Shown one piece after another: positions 31,942 through 42,056 of a stretch of 64,000 bases of DNA. A program made the position numbers and the translations under genes. Under the pieces are notes generated by a model that was given only the letters and a program-made list of their open reading frames with translations, searched no databases and was not told where the DNA came from. Numbering within the stretch: position 1 is the first letter of the stretch; the number at the start of each line of letters is the position of its first letter. Source of the stretch: Sulfurimonas sp. HSL3-1 (lineage in GTDB: Bacteria; Campylobacterota; Campylobacteria; Campylobacterales; Sulfurimonadaceae); assembly GCF_039645995.1 (NCBI RefSeq), contig NZ_CP147920.1:2108001-2172000 (forward strand). The letters are read 5' to 3'.

Positions 31942-33123
31942 TCAAAATGCCCGTTTGAACTCCGGATAGGCTTCAAGACCGCATTCGGTCACGTCAAGCC
32001 CTTCAACCTGCTCATCGTCTCCCGCACGGAACGGCAGGAATCTATTGATGATATAGATCGCCGCGTACGACACGGTGAAAACGAACACCGCAACGACTGC
32101 GACCCCTTTGAGCTGTCCAAGCAGGGTGATCCCCGCTTCGGGCTCGGCGGCAAAGATGCCGACGGCCAGGGTTCCCCAGATGCCGTTTACCAGGTGGACC
32201 GACAGGGCACCGACCGGGTCATCCAGTTTCAGCCTGTCAAACAGCGGGACGGCAATGACAACCAGCGCGCCGCCGACGGCACCGATGATGATCGGTGTGT
32301 GGATATCGTAAAGATCAGGGCCAGCCGTAATGGCAACAAGCCCGCCCAGCGCACCGTTTAGGATCATCGTGATATCGAACTTGCGGTAGCGCAGATACAT
32401 AAAGATCCCCGCGATCAGCGCCCCCGCCAGGCCGGCGGTATTGGTGTTCATGATCGTCAAAGCCACGGTATCCGCATTCTCTTTGCTCGCGATGGAACCG
32501 ACGGAACCGCCGTTGAAACCGAACCAGCCGATCCACAGCAACAGTGCACCCAACACGACCAGGGGGATGTTCGACGCCGGGATGACATGGATCTTTCCGT
32601 CTTTATAACGCCCTTTACGGGGTCCCATGATCATGATAGCCGCCAGCAGCGCCCAGCCGCCCGTCGAGTGGATGACGGTCGAACCGGCGAGGTCGTACAT
32701 CGTCAGATCCAGCACGGTCCCGGCCAGCAGATCCGCGCCCCAGGAGACGTTGACAACGAGCGGATAGATAAACCCTCCCATCAGAACGGTAAAAAGGGCT
32801 ATCGGCAGAATCCGCACCCGCTCGCTCACCCCGCCGCTCATGATATTGACGGTCTTTCCGACGAAGGCCATCTGGAACAAAAAGGCGGCATAGATGCTCA
32901 TTCCGCTGTTCTCCCAGCCGCCGAAGGCCAGTTGGTAGCCCACGAGCAGGAACATCACCGATGCAACAGCATAGATCATCGTATTGACGGTGAGAACGGA
33001 AGTGACGTTTTTCGTACGGACAAGCCCCGCTTCGAGCATGGCAAAGCCGGGCACCATAAAGATGATCAGCGTCATCGCAAAGAGGGCGAAGAGTGTGTCG
33101 ACAATATAACCGAAATTTTCCAT
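31942..33123 (-). CDS. amt: Ammonium transporter (Amt), first copy
   Basis: Ammonium channel of 393 residues with about eleven membrane helices. The twin pore histidines are visible in STVIHSTGGW and LSVHLVNGIWG, and the Phe-gate region MLEAGLVRTKN is present. It has no cleavable signal peptide, unlike the other Amt copy in this window. It lies 8 bp downstream of a PII gene and is expected to be blocked by the unmodified PII T-loop when nitrogen is plentiful. Confidence 0.93.
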   Translation of the reverse strand: MENFGYIVDTLFALFAMTLIIFMVPGFAMLEAGLVRTKNVTSVLTVNTMIYAVASVMFLLVGYQLAFGGWENSGMSIYAAFLFQMAFVGKTVNIMSGGVSERVRILPIALFTVLMGGFIYPLVVNVSWGADLLAGTVLDLTMYDLAGSTVIHSTGGWALLAAIMIMGPRKGRYKDGKIHVIPASNIPLVVLGALLLWIGWFGFNGGSVGSIASKENADTVALTIMNTNTAGLAGALIAGIFMYLRYRKFDITMILNGALGGLVAITAGPDLYDIHTPIIIGAVGGALVVIAVPLFDRLKLDDPVGALSVHLVNGIWGTLAVGIFAAEPEAGITLLGQLKGVAVVAVFVFTVSYAAIYIINRFLPFRAGDDEQVEGLDVTECGLEAYPEFKRAF

Positions 33124-33131
33124 CGCGATGC

Positions 33132-33479
<348 letters not shown>

Positions 33480-33536
33480 TCATAAGACTAAATGAAATCT
33501 TATCAAGAAAACCATGATCTTTTTTTAGACAAATGA

Positions 33537-33565
33537 TTATTAATTAATCATCAAACTCTTGACAA
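33537..33565 (-). promoter_or_regulatory. Promoter of the first PII-amt pair
   Basis: Minus strand TTGTCA (33560-33565) and TAATAA (33537-33542) with a 17-bp spacer, about 70 bp upstream of the PII ATG. The core is AT-rich (ATTAATTAAT). No sigma54 -24/-12 site was seen. Confidence 0.6.
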
Positions 33566-33580
33566 TGGTACCGGATGTAC

Positions 33581-33607
33581 AAAATCAAGGCAGAAAGCTC
33601 TGCCCTG
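33581..33607 (-). terminator. Terminator after the second PII gene
   Basis: Minus strand stem CAGGGCAGA/TCTGCCTTG (8 of 9 paired, 4-nt loop) followed by ATTTT, 10 bp past the PII stop at 33618. It separates the two PII-amt transcription units. Confidence 0.65.
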
Positions 33608-33617
33608 ATGGAAAAGG

Positions 33618-34019
<402 letters not shown>

Positions 34020-34023
34020 TCAA

Positions 34024-35328
34024 TTAGAGGTTGAACCCGCGCTCGCCGTGGATGGATTCGTCCAGACCCATTGTCTCTGTCTCTTCGTCAACGCGTGCAC
34101 CGCCGGTGATCGCAGAGGAGATCAGGTAGACAATGACCGTACCGACCAGGGTCCACAGACCGACGATCAGGACAGATTCGAACTGCACAAAGAGCTGACC
34201 CATACGGTCGCCGCTTGCTTTGAGCGGACCGTCCCAGAGGAGGTCCTGATCGTTCAGAGCGAAGATACCCGTTGCGATCGCACCCCACAGACCCGCGAGG
34301 AAGTGGATACCGAACGCGTCGAGGCTGTCGTCGTAGCCCAGTTTCTTTTTCAGGATCGCCACACCGAAGAAGCCGATGAGTGCACCGACGATACCGACGA
34401 TGAAGGCACCGCCGACACCGACGAAGCCGGCTGCCGGCGTGATCGCGACGAGACCGGCAACGATACCGGAAGCGACACCGAGCAGGGTCGGTTTCTTGAA
34501 CATGAACCATTCAATCAGCATCCAGGTGACACCGGCAGCTGCCGTAGCAATGGTCGTTGTCAGAACCGCCAGGCCTGCAACAGCGTTCGCACCGAATGCG
34601 GAACCGCCGTTGAAGCCGTACCAGCCGAACCAGAGGATCGCCGCACCGGCAGCGGTGAGGATAATGCTCGCCGGTTTCATGGCTGTCTTAGGATAGCCTG
34701 CGCGCTTGCCGAGCATGATTGCCAGGACCAGACCGGCCAGACCGCCGTTCATGTGGACAACCGTACCGCCGGCGAAGTCAAGGGCACCCTCATCGAAGAG
34801 GTAGGCACCGTCGCCGCCCCATACCATGTGCGTGATCGGTGCGTAAACCACCAGGCCCCACAGGACAACGAAGAGCATCCATGTTGAGAACTTCATACGC
34901 TCGATCGCGGAACCGGATGCGATCGCAACGGTGATCGCTGCAAACGTACCCTGGAACGCGATGAAGACGAAGGTCGGGTAGCTGCCGGAAAGGTCAGACC
35001 AGTTGATACCGGAAAGGAAGACGTTCCCGAAGCCGCCGAACACGTTCTGCAGTGCCGCGCTCTCGTTCGCGCCGAAGGCGATGGAGTAGCCTGCAATGAC
35101 CCAGACCACAAACGCTACCACGAACGCACCCATTACCATTGCATAGGTATTAAGTACATTCTTTGTACGCGTCATCCCGGCGTAAAAGAGTGCCAGACCT
35201 GCCGGCGTCATCAGCAGTACGAACGCTGTTGACACCATCATCCAGGCCGTATCACCTGTATCGAGCGTATCCTCTGCCAGCGCCAGCGTCGGCAGAAGCA
35301 TCATCATGGACAAAAGCCACTTCTTCAT
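34024..35328 (-). CDS. amt: Ammonium transporter (Amt) with signal peptide, second copy
   Basis: Ammonium channel of 434 residues. Unlike the other copy it begins with a cleavable signal peptide (MKKWLLSMMMLLPTLALAE), as in E. coli AmtB. Pore histidines are in GTVVHMNGGLAGL and FGIHFLAGLWGA, and LFYAGMTRTKNVLN is the Phe-gate helix. AAAGGATTAACC precedes the ATG. It is the first gene of an amt-PII unit. The 210 bp upstream, shared with divergent gyrA, holds a TATACC at about 35377-35382 as a possible -10. Confidence 0.94.
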   Translation of the reverse strand: MKKWLLSMMMLLPTLALAEDTLDTGDTAWMMVSTAFVLLMTPAGLALFYAGMTRTKNVLNTYAMVMGAFVVAFVVWVIAGYSIAFGANESAALQNVFGGFGNVFLSGINWSDLSGSYPTFVFIAFQGTFAAITVAIASGSAIERMKFSTWMLFVVLWGLVVYAPITHMVWGGDGAYLFDEGALDFAGGTVVHMNGGLAGLVLAIMLGKRAGYPKTAMKPASIILTAAGAAILWFGWYGFNGGSAFGANAVAGLAVLTTTIATAAAGVTWMLIEWFMFKKPTLLGVASGIVAGLVAITPAAGFVGVGGAFIVGIVGALIGFFGVAILKKKLGYDDSLDAFGIHFLAGLWGAIATGIFALNDQDLLWDGPLKASGDRMGQLFVQFESVLIVGLWTLVGTVIVYLISSAITGGARVDEETETMGLDESIHGERGFNL

Positions 35329-35552
35329 TGGTTAATCCTTTTTTCGCAGCCTTGACTGCGGAAGTTTCATGAAAATGGTATACAATTTTGTCGGTAATCT
35401 GCTCTATAAGATTGTTTAATTTTTAGGCACCCTTCTCTTTCCGTCGTCCATCCCCAGCGCCCCCGTCGTGTTTAAGTATATATAGGTTAATATAAGCGCC
35501 AAAAATCTTAGAACATGGGGCCTGCGGGCTCCTGTGCGAGGTGGGACAAGCC

Positions 35553-38072
35553 ATGAGCGAACCGTTGGATAACAGCGAAATCGAAAATATCAATATTGAA
35601 GAGAGTCTGCAGAGCAGCTACCTCGACTACTCCATGAGTGTCATCATCGGCCGTGCGCTCCCGGACGTACGCGACGGTCTCAAGCCGGTTCACCGCCGTA
35701 TCCTCTACGCGATGGACAAACTCAATCTCTCCGCAGGGGCGAAATACAAGAAATCCGCCCGTATTGTCGGGGACGTTATCGGTCAGTACCATCCCCACGG
35801 TGATACGGCGGTTTACGATGCCCTGGTCCGGATGGCCCAACCCTTCTCCATGCGTATGACCCTGGTCGACGGCCAGGGGAACTTCGGTTCCATCGACGGC
35901 GACAACGCGGCGGCGATGCGTTATACCGAAGCGCGTATGACCAAATACGCCGGGGAGCTTCTCAAGGACCTCGACAAAGAGACCGTCAATATGATCGACA
36001 ACTACGACGCGACGACCCAGGAGCCCGAAATCCTGCCGACCCGCGTCCCGAACCTGCTGATCAACGGTTCATCCGGTATCGCCGTCGGTATGGCCACCAA
36101 CATCCCGCCGCACAACCCCAAAGAGGTCCTGTCGGCCCTCGTGCACCTTGTCGATAACCCCAAAGCGACCCTGCCGGACATCATGCACTACATCAAGGCT
36201 CCGGACTTCCCAACCGGCGGTACGATTTTCGGCAAAAAAGGGATCATCGACGCCTATGAAACCGGCCGCGGCCGCATCAAGGTCCGTGCGAAGACCCATA
36301 TCGAGCAGACCCGCAAAAAAGAGATCATCGTCATCGATGAACTCCCCTACATGGTCAACAAGGCGCGCCTGATCGAAAGCATTGCCAACCTTGTGAAGGA
36401 CAAGCAGATCGAGGGGATCAGCGAGATCCGCGACGAATCCGACCGCGAAGGTATCCGTGTCGTCATCGAGCTCAAACGCGACGCGATGAGCGAGATCGTC
36501 CTCAACAACCTTTTCAAATCGACCAATATGCAGACGACCTTCGGGATCATCATGCTCTCCATCCTCAACCAGGAACCGCGCGTTTTCCCGATCCTGGAGA
36601 TGTTGAACCACTTTATCAACCACCGCAAAACGGTCATTATCCGCCGTACGATCTTCGACCTTGAAAAGGCTAAGGCGCGTGCGCACATTCTCGAAGGTCT
36701 GAAGAAGGCGCTGGACCACATCGATGCGATCATCAAGCTGATCCGCGCCAGCAAAGACACCGAAAGCGCCAAAGAGGGGCTTATTTCCGAGTTCGATTTC
36801 AGCCCGGTCCAGGCCCAGGCGATCCTCGATATGCGCCTGCAGAAGCTGACCGGGCTTGAGCGTGAAAAGATCGAGAACGAACTCAAAGAGCTGCTTGAAC
36901 TCATCGAGTATCTCGAGAGCGTTCTGCGCAGCGAAGATGTGCTCCGCGGCATCATCAAAGAGGAGTTCAACGAGGTGATGGAGGTCTACGACGATCCGCG
37001 CCGTACGGACATCGAAGACGACTACGACGATATCGATATCGAGGACCTGATCCCGAACGAGCCGATGGTCGTTACCATCACCCACCGCGGCTACATCAAA
37101 CGCGTGCCGCTGGTGAACTATGAGAAACAGCGCCGCGGCGGCAAAGGCAAGACCGCCGTCACGACTTACGAGGATGACTTCATCGAAAGCTTCTTCACCT
37201 GCAACACCCACGATACGCTGATGTTCGTCACCGACCGCGGGCAGCTGCACTGGCTGAAGGTCTACCGCATTCCGGAGGGCTCCCGTACCGCCAAAGGCAA
37301 AGCGGTCGTCAACCTGATCCAGCTCCAACCGGACGAAAAGATCCAGTCGATCATCCCGACGGAGGACTTCAGCGAGGAGAAATCCCTGGTCTTCTTTACC
37401 GAGAACGGTATCGTCAAGCGTACCAACCTCAGCGAATTCTCCAACATCCGCAGCAACGGGGTGCGCGCCATCGTCCTCGACGACGAGGATACGCTCATTA
37501 CGGCGAAGATCGCCACGACGGAGACGAAGTACCTCTTCATCCTGACCAAGTACGCGCAGTGCATCAAGTTCGAGATCGACAAGACCCGCGATCAGGGCCG
37601 CAGTACCCGCGGGGTACGCGGTATCAAGTTCAAGCATGACGGCGACCGTGTCGTCGACGCGAACATCATCGACAGTGACGAGCAGGAGATCCTCACCGTC
37701 AGCGAGAAGGGGATCGGCAAGCGCACGACGGCGGGCGAATACCGCCTGACCAACCGCGCCGGCAGCGGGGTCATCGCCATGAAACTCAATGCCAAGACCG
37801 GCCAGCATGTCGTCGGTTGTGTGATCGTTAACGAAAATATGGACATGATGGCGCTGACCAAAGCCGGCAAGATGATCCGCGTCGATATGGAGAGCATCTC
37901 CAAATCGAGCCGTAATACGAGCGGCGTCTACATCGTCAAGGGCGATGATGTCGTCAGCATCTCCCGCTGTCCGAAAAAAGAGCCCGTGACCGACGAAGAG
38001 GATGACGGTGAAGAGGGCGGATCGGAGAGTGTCCAGATCGAGCCCGAACAGCAATCTTTTGATTTAGAATAA
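35553..38072 (+). CDS. gyrA: DNA gyrase subunit A
   Basis: Type II topoisomerase breakage-reunion subunit of about 839 residues. The catalytic tyrosine lies in [10 protein letters not shown], and the quinolone-resistance region reads [17 protein letters not shown]. The C-terminal beta-pinwheel carries the GyrA box QRRGGKGK, which separates gyrase from ParC. The tail is very acidic. The ATG at 35553 is preceded by GAGGTGGGAC; an in-frame GTG lies 12 bp upstream. Thr at the position after GD in the QRDR is normal in Campylobacterota. TA-rich sequence around 35470-35495 probably holds the promoter. Confidence 0.97.
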   Translation: MSEPLDNSEIENINIEESLQSSYLDYSMSVIIGRALPDVRDGLKPVHRRILYAMDKLNLSAGAKYKKSARIVGDVIGQYHPHGDTAVYDALVRMAQPFSMRMTLVDGQGNFGSIDGDNAAAMRYTEARMTKYAGELLKDLDKETVNMIDNYDATTQEPEILPTRVPNLLINGSSGIAVGMATNIPPHNPKEVLSALVHLVDNPKATLPDIMHYIKAPDFPTGGTIFGKKGIIDAYETGRGRIKVRAKTHIEQTRKKEIIVIDELPYMVNKARLIESIANLVKDKQIEGISEIRDESDREGIRVVIELKRDAMSEIVLNNLFKSTNMQTTFGIIMLSILNQEPRVFPILEMLNHFINHRKTVIIRRTIFDLEKAKARAHILEGLKKALDHIDAIIKLIRASKDTESAKEGLISEFDFSPVQAQAILDMRLQKLTGLEREKIENELKELLELIEYLESVLRSEDVLRGIIKEEFNEVMEVYDDPRRTDIEDDYDDIDIEDLIPNEPMVVTITHRGYIKRVPLVNYEKQRRGGKGKTAVTTYEDDFIESFFTCNTHDTLMFVTDRGQLHWLKVYRIPEGSRTAKGKAVVNLIQLQPDEKIQSIIPTEDFSEEKSLVFFTENGIVKRTNLSEFSNIRSNGVRAIVLDDEDTLITAKIATTETKYLFILTKYAQCIKFEIDKTRDQGRSTRGVRGIKFKHDGDRVVDANIIDSDEQEILTVSEKGIGKRTTAGEYRLTNRAGSGVIAMKLNAKTGQHVVGCVIVNENMDMMALTKAGKMIRVDMESISKSSRNTSGVYIVKGDDVVSISRCPKKEPVTDEEDDGEEGGSESVQIEPEQQSFDLE

Positions 38073-38094
38073 TTTTACAAGGTAGTAAGCAGTA

Positions 38095-39129
38095 ATGAAA
38101 CAATACAACGTAGCCGTCGTCGGCGCCAGCGGTGCCGTCGGCGAAGAGATCCTGCGCATTTTTGAAGAGATCGATTTCCCCCTGGCCAAGCTCGTACCGA
38201 TGGCCAGCAGCCGCAGTGCCGGCAATACCGTTGAATTTCGCGGGAATGAGCTCGTCATCAAGGAGCTGACGGAGACCGTCTTTGACGAAGAGGAGATCGA
38301 GATCGCCCTCTTCAGCGCCGGCGGTTCGGTTTCGGCGAAATTCGCCCCCTTCGCCGCCGCGGCCGGTGCCGTCGTCATCGACAACACCAGCCACTACCGG
38401 ATGGACGAAGAGGTCCCTCTCGTCGTCCCGGAGGTCAATCCCGAAGATATCCGCGAGTGGAAGAAGAAAGGGATCATCGCCAATCCGAACTGTTCGACCA
38501 TCCAGATGGTCCAGGCCCTCAAGCCCCTCGACGATGCCTTCGACCTACTCCGCGTCGACGTCAGTACCTACCAGGCGACCTCGGGCGCGGGCAAAGCGGC
38601 AATGGAAGAGCTTGTGCAGCAGATGCAGGACTTCTTCGCCTTCCGCCTGGACGAAAGCGAACACAACAAGTTCCCCCACCAGATCGCGCTGAACCTTATT
38701 CCGCAGATTGACGTCTTCACTGACAACGGCTATACGAAAGAGGAGATCAAAATGGTCAACGAGACCAAGAAGATCATGCACAAAGCCGTCGAACTGAGCG
38801 CTACCTGCGTCCGGGTCCCTGTGCTTCGCGGCCACTCCGAAGCGATCACGATGACCTTCGACGGCGCCCTCAGTGCCGCCGAAGCTCGCGAGGTCCTCTC
38901 CAAGGCGCCGAACATCGTCATCCAGGACGAACCCCAGGAGGGTGTCTACCCGATGCCGGCGGCCTGTATCGACCGCAACGAAACCTTTGTCGGGCGCATC
39001 AGAAGCGACCTCTACCGCGACAATATGCTCCACATGTGGGTCGTCGCGGACAACCTCCGCGTCGGTGCCGCGACCAATGCCGTGCGCATTGCGCAGAAAT
39101 GGGTAGAGATGGGGGGTGCCGATGTTTGA
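38095..39129 (+). CDS. asd: Aspartate-semialdehyde dehydrogenase
   Basis: NADPH-dependent enzyme making aspartate semialdehyde for lysine, diaminopimelate, threonine and methionine. 344 residues. VAVVGASGAVGEEILRI is the NADP site, the catalytic Cys lies in IANPNCSTIQM, and QATSGAGKAAMEEL and CVRVPVLRGHSEAI are substrate blocks. It starts 22 bp after gyrA and overlaps the next gene by 8 bp. Confidence 0.96.
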   Translation: MKQYNVAVVGASGAVGEEILRIFEEIDFPLAKLVPMASSRSAGNTVEFRGNELVIKELTETVFDEEEIEIALFSAGGSVSAKFAPFAAAAGAVVIDNTSHYRMDEEVPLVVPEVNPEDIREWKKKGIIANPNCSTIQMVQALKPLDDAFDLLRVDVSTYQATSGAGKAAMEELVQQMQDFFAFRLDESEHNKFPHQIALNLIPQIDVFTDNGYTKEEIKMVNETKKIMHKAVELSATCVRVPVLRGHSEAITMTFDGALSAAEAREVLSKAPNIVIQDEPQEGVYPMPAACIDRNETFVGRIRSDLYRDNMLHMWVVADNLRVGAATNAVRIAQKWVEMGGADV

Positions 39130-39640
39130 GAAGATGTTTGAATCCGGTCTCTGGAACAGCCGCCTTTTCACTCTGTTCGCCGTTGTCTTTTCGCTGATCG
39201 GCGCCATCATCCTCTTCGTCGTCGCCAGCCTCGACATCTGGGGCGTCCTGGTACTGGTATGGGACGTTGTCGCGCACCACGCCCACCCCGAACACCTGCA
39301 CGAAGACGTCGTGGCGAGCATCATCGGGGCCATCGACCTCTACCTCATTGCCATTGTGCTGCTGATCTTCAGCCTTGGGGTTTACGAGCTCTTCGTCTCC
39401 AAGATCGATGCGGCCGAAGACGAGGACGGCAAAAGCTCCTCGGTGCTTCAGATCCACTCCCTTGACCAGCTCAAAGACAAGATCGCCAAGGTCATCGTCA
39501 TGGTCCTGGTCGTCAACTTCTTCCAGCGCGTGCTACACACCCAGTTCAACGGGGCGCTGGAGATGCTTTACTTTTCGGGGTCGATCCTGCTGCTCGCACT
39601 CGCCCTCTACTTTCTGCACAAAGGCGATCAGCCCCACTGA
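39122..39640 (+). CDS. YqhA / UPF0114 family membrane protein
   Basis: Inner-membrane protein of about 172 residues with four predicted helices (about residues 15-40, 60-90, 122-140, 150-167). The block ESGLWNSRLFTLFAVVFSLIGAI, the central ASIIGAIDLYLIAIVLLIFSLGVYELFVSKI and IAKVIVMVLVVNFF match the UPF0114 (YqhA) family. Its function is unknown; a channel role has been suggested for relatives. The ATG at 39122 overlaps the asd stop; a GTG two codons earlier is possible. G-rich sequence provides the ribosome site. Confidence 0.85.
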   Translation: MFEKMFESGLWNSRLFTLFAVVFSLIGAIILFVVASLDIWGVLVLVWDVVAHHAHPEHLHEDVVASIIGAIDLYLIAIVLLIFSLGVYELFVSKIDAAEDEDGKSSSVLQIHSLDQLKDKIAKVIVMVLVVNFFQRVLHTQFNGALEMLYFSGSILLLALALYFLHKGDQPH

Positions 39641-39673
39641 TCGCCGGCAAAATCAATACCCATAGGAATATAA

Positions 39674-40723
39674 ATGAGTAAAATCTTCGTCGATGCCTGC
39701 CTCGGAAAAGAGACACCGTATACCCCTGTCTGGATGATGCGCCAGGCCGGCCGCTACCTGCCCGAATACATGGAAGTCCGTGCCAAAGCGGGCAGTTTCC
39801 TCAACCTCTGCCACGACCCGGAAAAAGCGGCGGAAGTTACGCTCCAGCCCCTTGATATCGTCGGCGTCGACGCAGCGATCCTCTTTAGCGACATCCTCGT
39901 CATTCCCGACGAGATGGGAATGGACCTCTCCTTCGTCAAGGGTGAGGGTCCGAAGTTCAGCGACCCGATCGAAACGCAGGCGGACGTCGACCGCCTCATC
40001 GGCGGCGAGGAAGCAGCGGACAAGCTCACCTACGTTTACGACACGATCAAGCTGCTGCGTCAGCAGCTCGACGAGCGCAGCGACGAGAAAGCACTGATCG
40101 GCTTTACCGGTGCCCCCTGGACCCTGGCGACCTACATGATCGAAGGCCAGGGCACGAAGACCTACAACATCTGCAAGAAGATGATGTACTCCAACCCGGA
40201 ACTGCTGCACAGCGTCCTCAAAAAAGTCACCGAGGTCGTCAAGTACTACATGGAGAAGCAGATCCAAAGCGGCGTTGACGTCGTGCAGATCTTCGACTCC
40301 TGGGCCGCGGCGATCGAACCGGGCAAATACGACGAGTTCTCCTGGCAGTACATGGTCGAGATCGCCGAGTATCTCAAAGAGAAGTATCCGCACGTGCCGG
40401 TCATCATGTTCCCCAAGGGGATCGCGGCCTTCATCGAGCGCGGCCTCGTCTACGGCAACTTTGATGTCATGGGCATCGACTGGGGTACCCCGATGGCCCT
40501 GGCCAAGGAGAAGCTCGGCGACAAGTACGTCCTGCAGGGCAATATGGAGCCGTGCCGCCTTTACTCCAAGGAGGCCACGACAGCCTGCATCGAAGTGATC
40601 CAGAAGACGATGGGCGGCAAACGCCATATCTTCAACCTCGGCCACGGCATCCTGCCCGACGTTCCCGTCGAAAACGCCATCCACTTCGTCAACGAGTGCC
40701 ACCGCGTCAGCACCAAAGCCTGA
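39674..40723 (+). CDS. hemE: Uroporphyrinogen decarboxylase
   Basis: Decarboxylates uroporphyrinogen III to coproporphyrinogen III in heme synthesis. 349 residues. The N-terminal signature [16 protein letters not shown] contains the conserved Arg and Tyr substrate contacts. [15 protein letters not shown] holds the key Asp, and IDWGTPM and [15 protein letters not shown] are also family blocks. It is full length and follows the YqhA-like gene by 33 bp. Confidence 0.97.
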   Translation: MSKIFVDACLGKETPYTPVWMMRQAGRYLPEYMEVRAKAGSFLNLCHDPEKAAEVTLQPLDIVGVDAAILFSDILVIPDEMGMDLSFVKGEGPKFSDPIETQADVDRLIGGEEAADKLTYVYDTIKLLRQQLDERSDEKALIGFTGAPWTLATYMIEGQGTKTYNICKKMMYSNPELLHSVLKKVTEVVKYYMEKQIQSGVDVVQIFDSWAAAIEPGKYDEFSWQYMVEIAEYLKEKYPHVPVIMFPKGIAAFIERGLVYGNFDVMGIDWGTPMALAKEKLGDKYVLQGNMEPCRLYSKEATTACIEVIQKTMGGKRHIFNLGHGILPDVPVENAIHFVNECHRVSTKA

Positions 40724-40746
40724 CGCCTAAGAAGCAGGAGCAAGGG

Positions 40747-41691
40747 ATGAGTGCGATCTTCGGCCCGGTCAACTCCCGCCGTTTCGGTACCTCCCTCGGT
40801 ATCGACCTCTCCCCCGGTCTCAAACAGTGTAACTTCGACTGTCTCTACTGCGAGCTTGCCCCCGCTGCGCCTGTCACCGTACAGACTCAGCGCAGCGGTG
40901 TCGACGAGATCATCGCCGAACTGCGAAGCGCCCTGGCCGAACATCCCGGCATCGACGACATCACTGTCACCGCCAACGGCGAACCGACCCTCTACCCCGA
41001 CCTGGCTACACTGGTAGACCGTATTGACGCCGTCAAAGGTAATACGAAGACCCTCATTCTGACCAACAGTGCTACCCTCACCGACCCGAAGACCTTTGCC
41101 ACCCTGCTCAAGTTCGACCAGGTCAAGCTCTCCCTCGATGCGGTCACCCCGGAAGTCTTCCGCAAGATAGACCGCCCCGCCGAAGGGATCGAGATCGTTG
41201 CGCTCGTGGATGCCGTCAAAACATTCGCCACAGCGTACAAAGGTGACCTCTACCTGGAGATCCTCTTCGTCCACGGCCTCAATGACACGGACGAAGAGAT
41301 CGCCGCGCTCAACAGCGTCCTGCACGACATCCCCTGCAAACGGGTCGATATCGGGACGATCGACCGCCCACCGGCGTACCCCGTACAGGGGCTTAGCTAC
41401 GGCGAGCTGCACGAGGTCGCCTCCAAATTCGACCCCGACCTCCCGATCCACATCGCCTCGCGCACCCATGCCGAATCGTGCCAGGGACGCTACAGCGATG
41501 ATGCGATCCTCAACACCCTCGACAAACGGCCGCTGAGCATGGAGGACATCGCCCTGCTCTTTGATGACGAGAGCCGGGAGCGGTTCCACTCCCTCGTTGA
41601 AACGGGACGTATCGTCGCCGAAGACAGCTCGGGAATCACCTTCTACATGCCCGCCAAAAACCTTCACCGTAAACGCGCCAAAAATCCTTGA
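40747..41691 (+). CDS. Radical SAM protein (COG0731-like Fe-S oxidoreductase)
   Basis: Radical SAM protein of 314 residues. IFGPVNSRRFGTSLGIDLSP leads into the cluster motif C-NFD-C-LY-C, then the TVTANGEPTLYPDL and KLSLDAVTPEVF blocks of the COG0731 group, related to wyosine-type tRNA modification enzymes. The last 60 residues form a small winged-helix-like extension. The substrate is unknown. ATG 40747 has AGGAGCAAGGG upstream; the ORF open back to 40552 overlaps hemE and is rejected. Confidence 0.82.
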   Translation: MSAIFGPVNSRRFGTSLGIDLSPGLKQCNFDCLYCELAPAAPVTVQTQRSGVDEIIAELRSALAEHPGIDDITVTANGEPTLYPDLATLVDRIDAVKGNTKTLILTNSATLTDPKTFATLLKFDQVKLSLDAVTPEVFRKIDRPAEGIEIVALVDAVKTFATAYKGDLYLEILFVHGLNDTDEEIAALNSVLHDIPCKRVDIGTIDRPPAYPVQGLSYGELHEVASKFDPDLPIHIASRTHAESCQGRYSDDAILNTLDKRPLSMEDIALLFDDESRERFHSLVETGRIVAEDSSGITFYMPAKNLHRKRAKNP

Positions 41692-41716
41692 CTTTTCAGG
41701 GAGTTTTCCTTATAAT
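41688..41716 (+). promoter_or_regulatory. tRNA-Asn promoter
   Basis: TTGACT (41688-41693), 17-bp spacer and TATAAT (41711-41716), 18 bp before the tRNA. The -35 overlaps the stop codon of the radical SAM gene. Confidence 0.85.
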
Positions 41717-41733
41717 TTCGGCCTCTTAACGAT

Positions 41734-41808
41734 TCCGGATTAGCTCAGCGGTAGAGTAGGTGACTGTTAATCACTTGGTCACTGGTTCGAATCCAGTATC
41801 CGGAGCCA
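41734..41808 (+). tRNA. tRNA-Asn (GTT)
   Basis: 75-nt cloverleaf with acceptor TCCGGAT/ATCCGGA, D-arm TAGCTCAGCGGTAGAGTA, anticodon loop CTGTTAA (anticodon GTT), T-loop TTCGAAT and encoded CCA. It has its own strong promoter. Confidence 0.96.
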
Positions 41809-41837
41809 TTTTCTTCGACGCTTTTTCCTTTACTCTT

Positions 41838-41902
41838 CGTTGTCAACAAGCTCATGTACATGAGTACACTTCACTTGTCTCCGCCTCGATTAAAGAAAAA
41901 AT
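41838..41902. repeat. Imperfect direct repeat, copy 1
   Basis: About 65 bp starting CGTTGTCAACAAGCTCATG and ending in CCTCGATTAAAGAAAAAA, repeated 126 bp downstream with roughly 80% identity. Copy 1 contains the perfect 14-bp palindrome CTCATGTACATGAG. The 248 bp between tRNA-Asn and the ABC transporter hold only these repeats. Confidence 0.65.
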
Positions 41903-41963
41903 CGTCTTCGAAAATTTGCTTATCCAAAAAAACATGCATTTAGCATCTTTTTTATCGGTATAT

Positions 41964-42028
41964 CGTTGTCGACAAGTTCATGTACAGCAGTACACTTCGC
42001 CTATCTGCCTCGATTAAAAAAAAATTGC
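41964..42028. repeat. Imperfect direct repeat, copy 2
   Basis: Starts CGTTGTCGACAAGTTCATG, keeps GTAC...GTACACTTCG and CCTCGATTAAA, and ends in an A9 run. The palindrome of copy 1 is degraded here. Confidence 0.65.
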
Positions 42029-42056
42029 CTGTAAAAGACTTATCGCTTCAGAACCT

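Noticed and set aside
36069-38054. Long open frame antisense to gyrA (about 660 codons)
   Set aside because: It is a mirror of gyrA codon bias in GC-rich DNA; the translation has no family motifs and gyrA is unmistakable on the other strand.
41838-42028. Two-copy repeat considered as a CRISPR array
   Set aside because: Only two imperfect 65-bp copies, too long and too diverged for CRISPR repeats, and no cas genes in the window.
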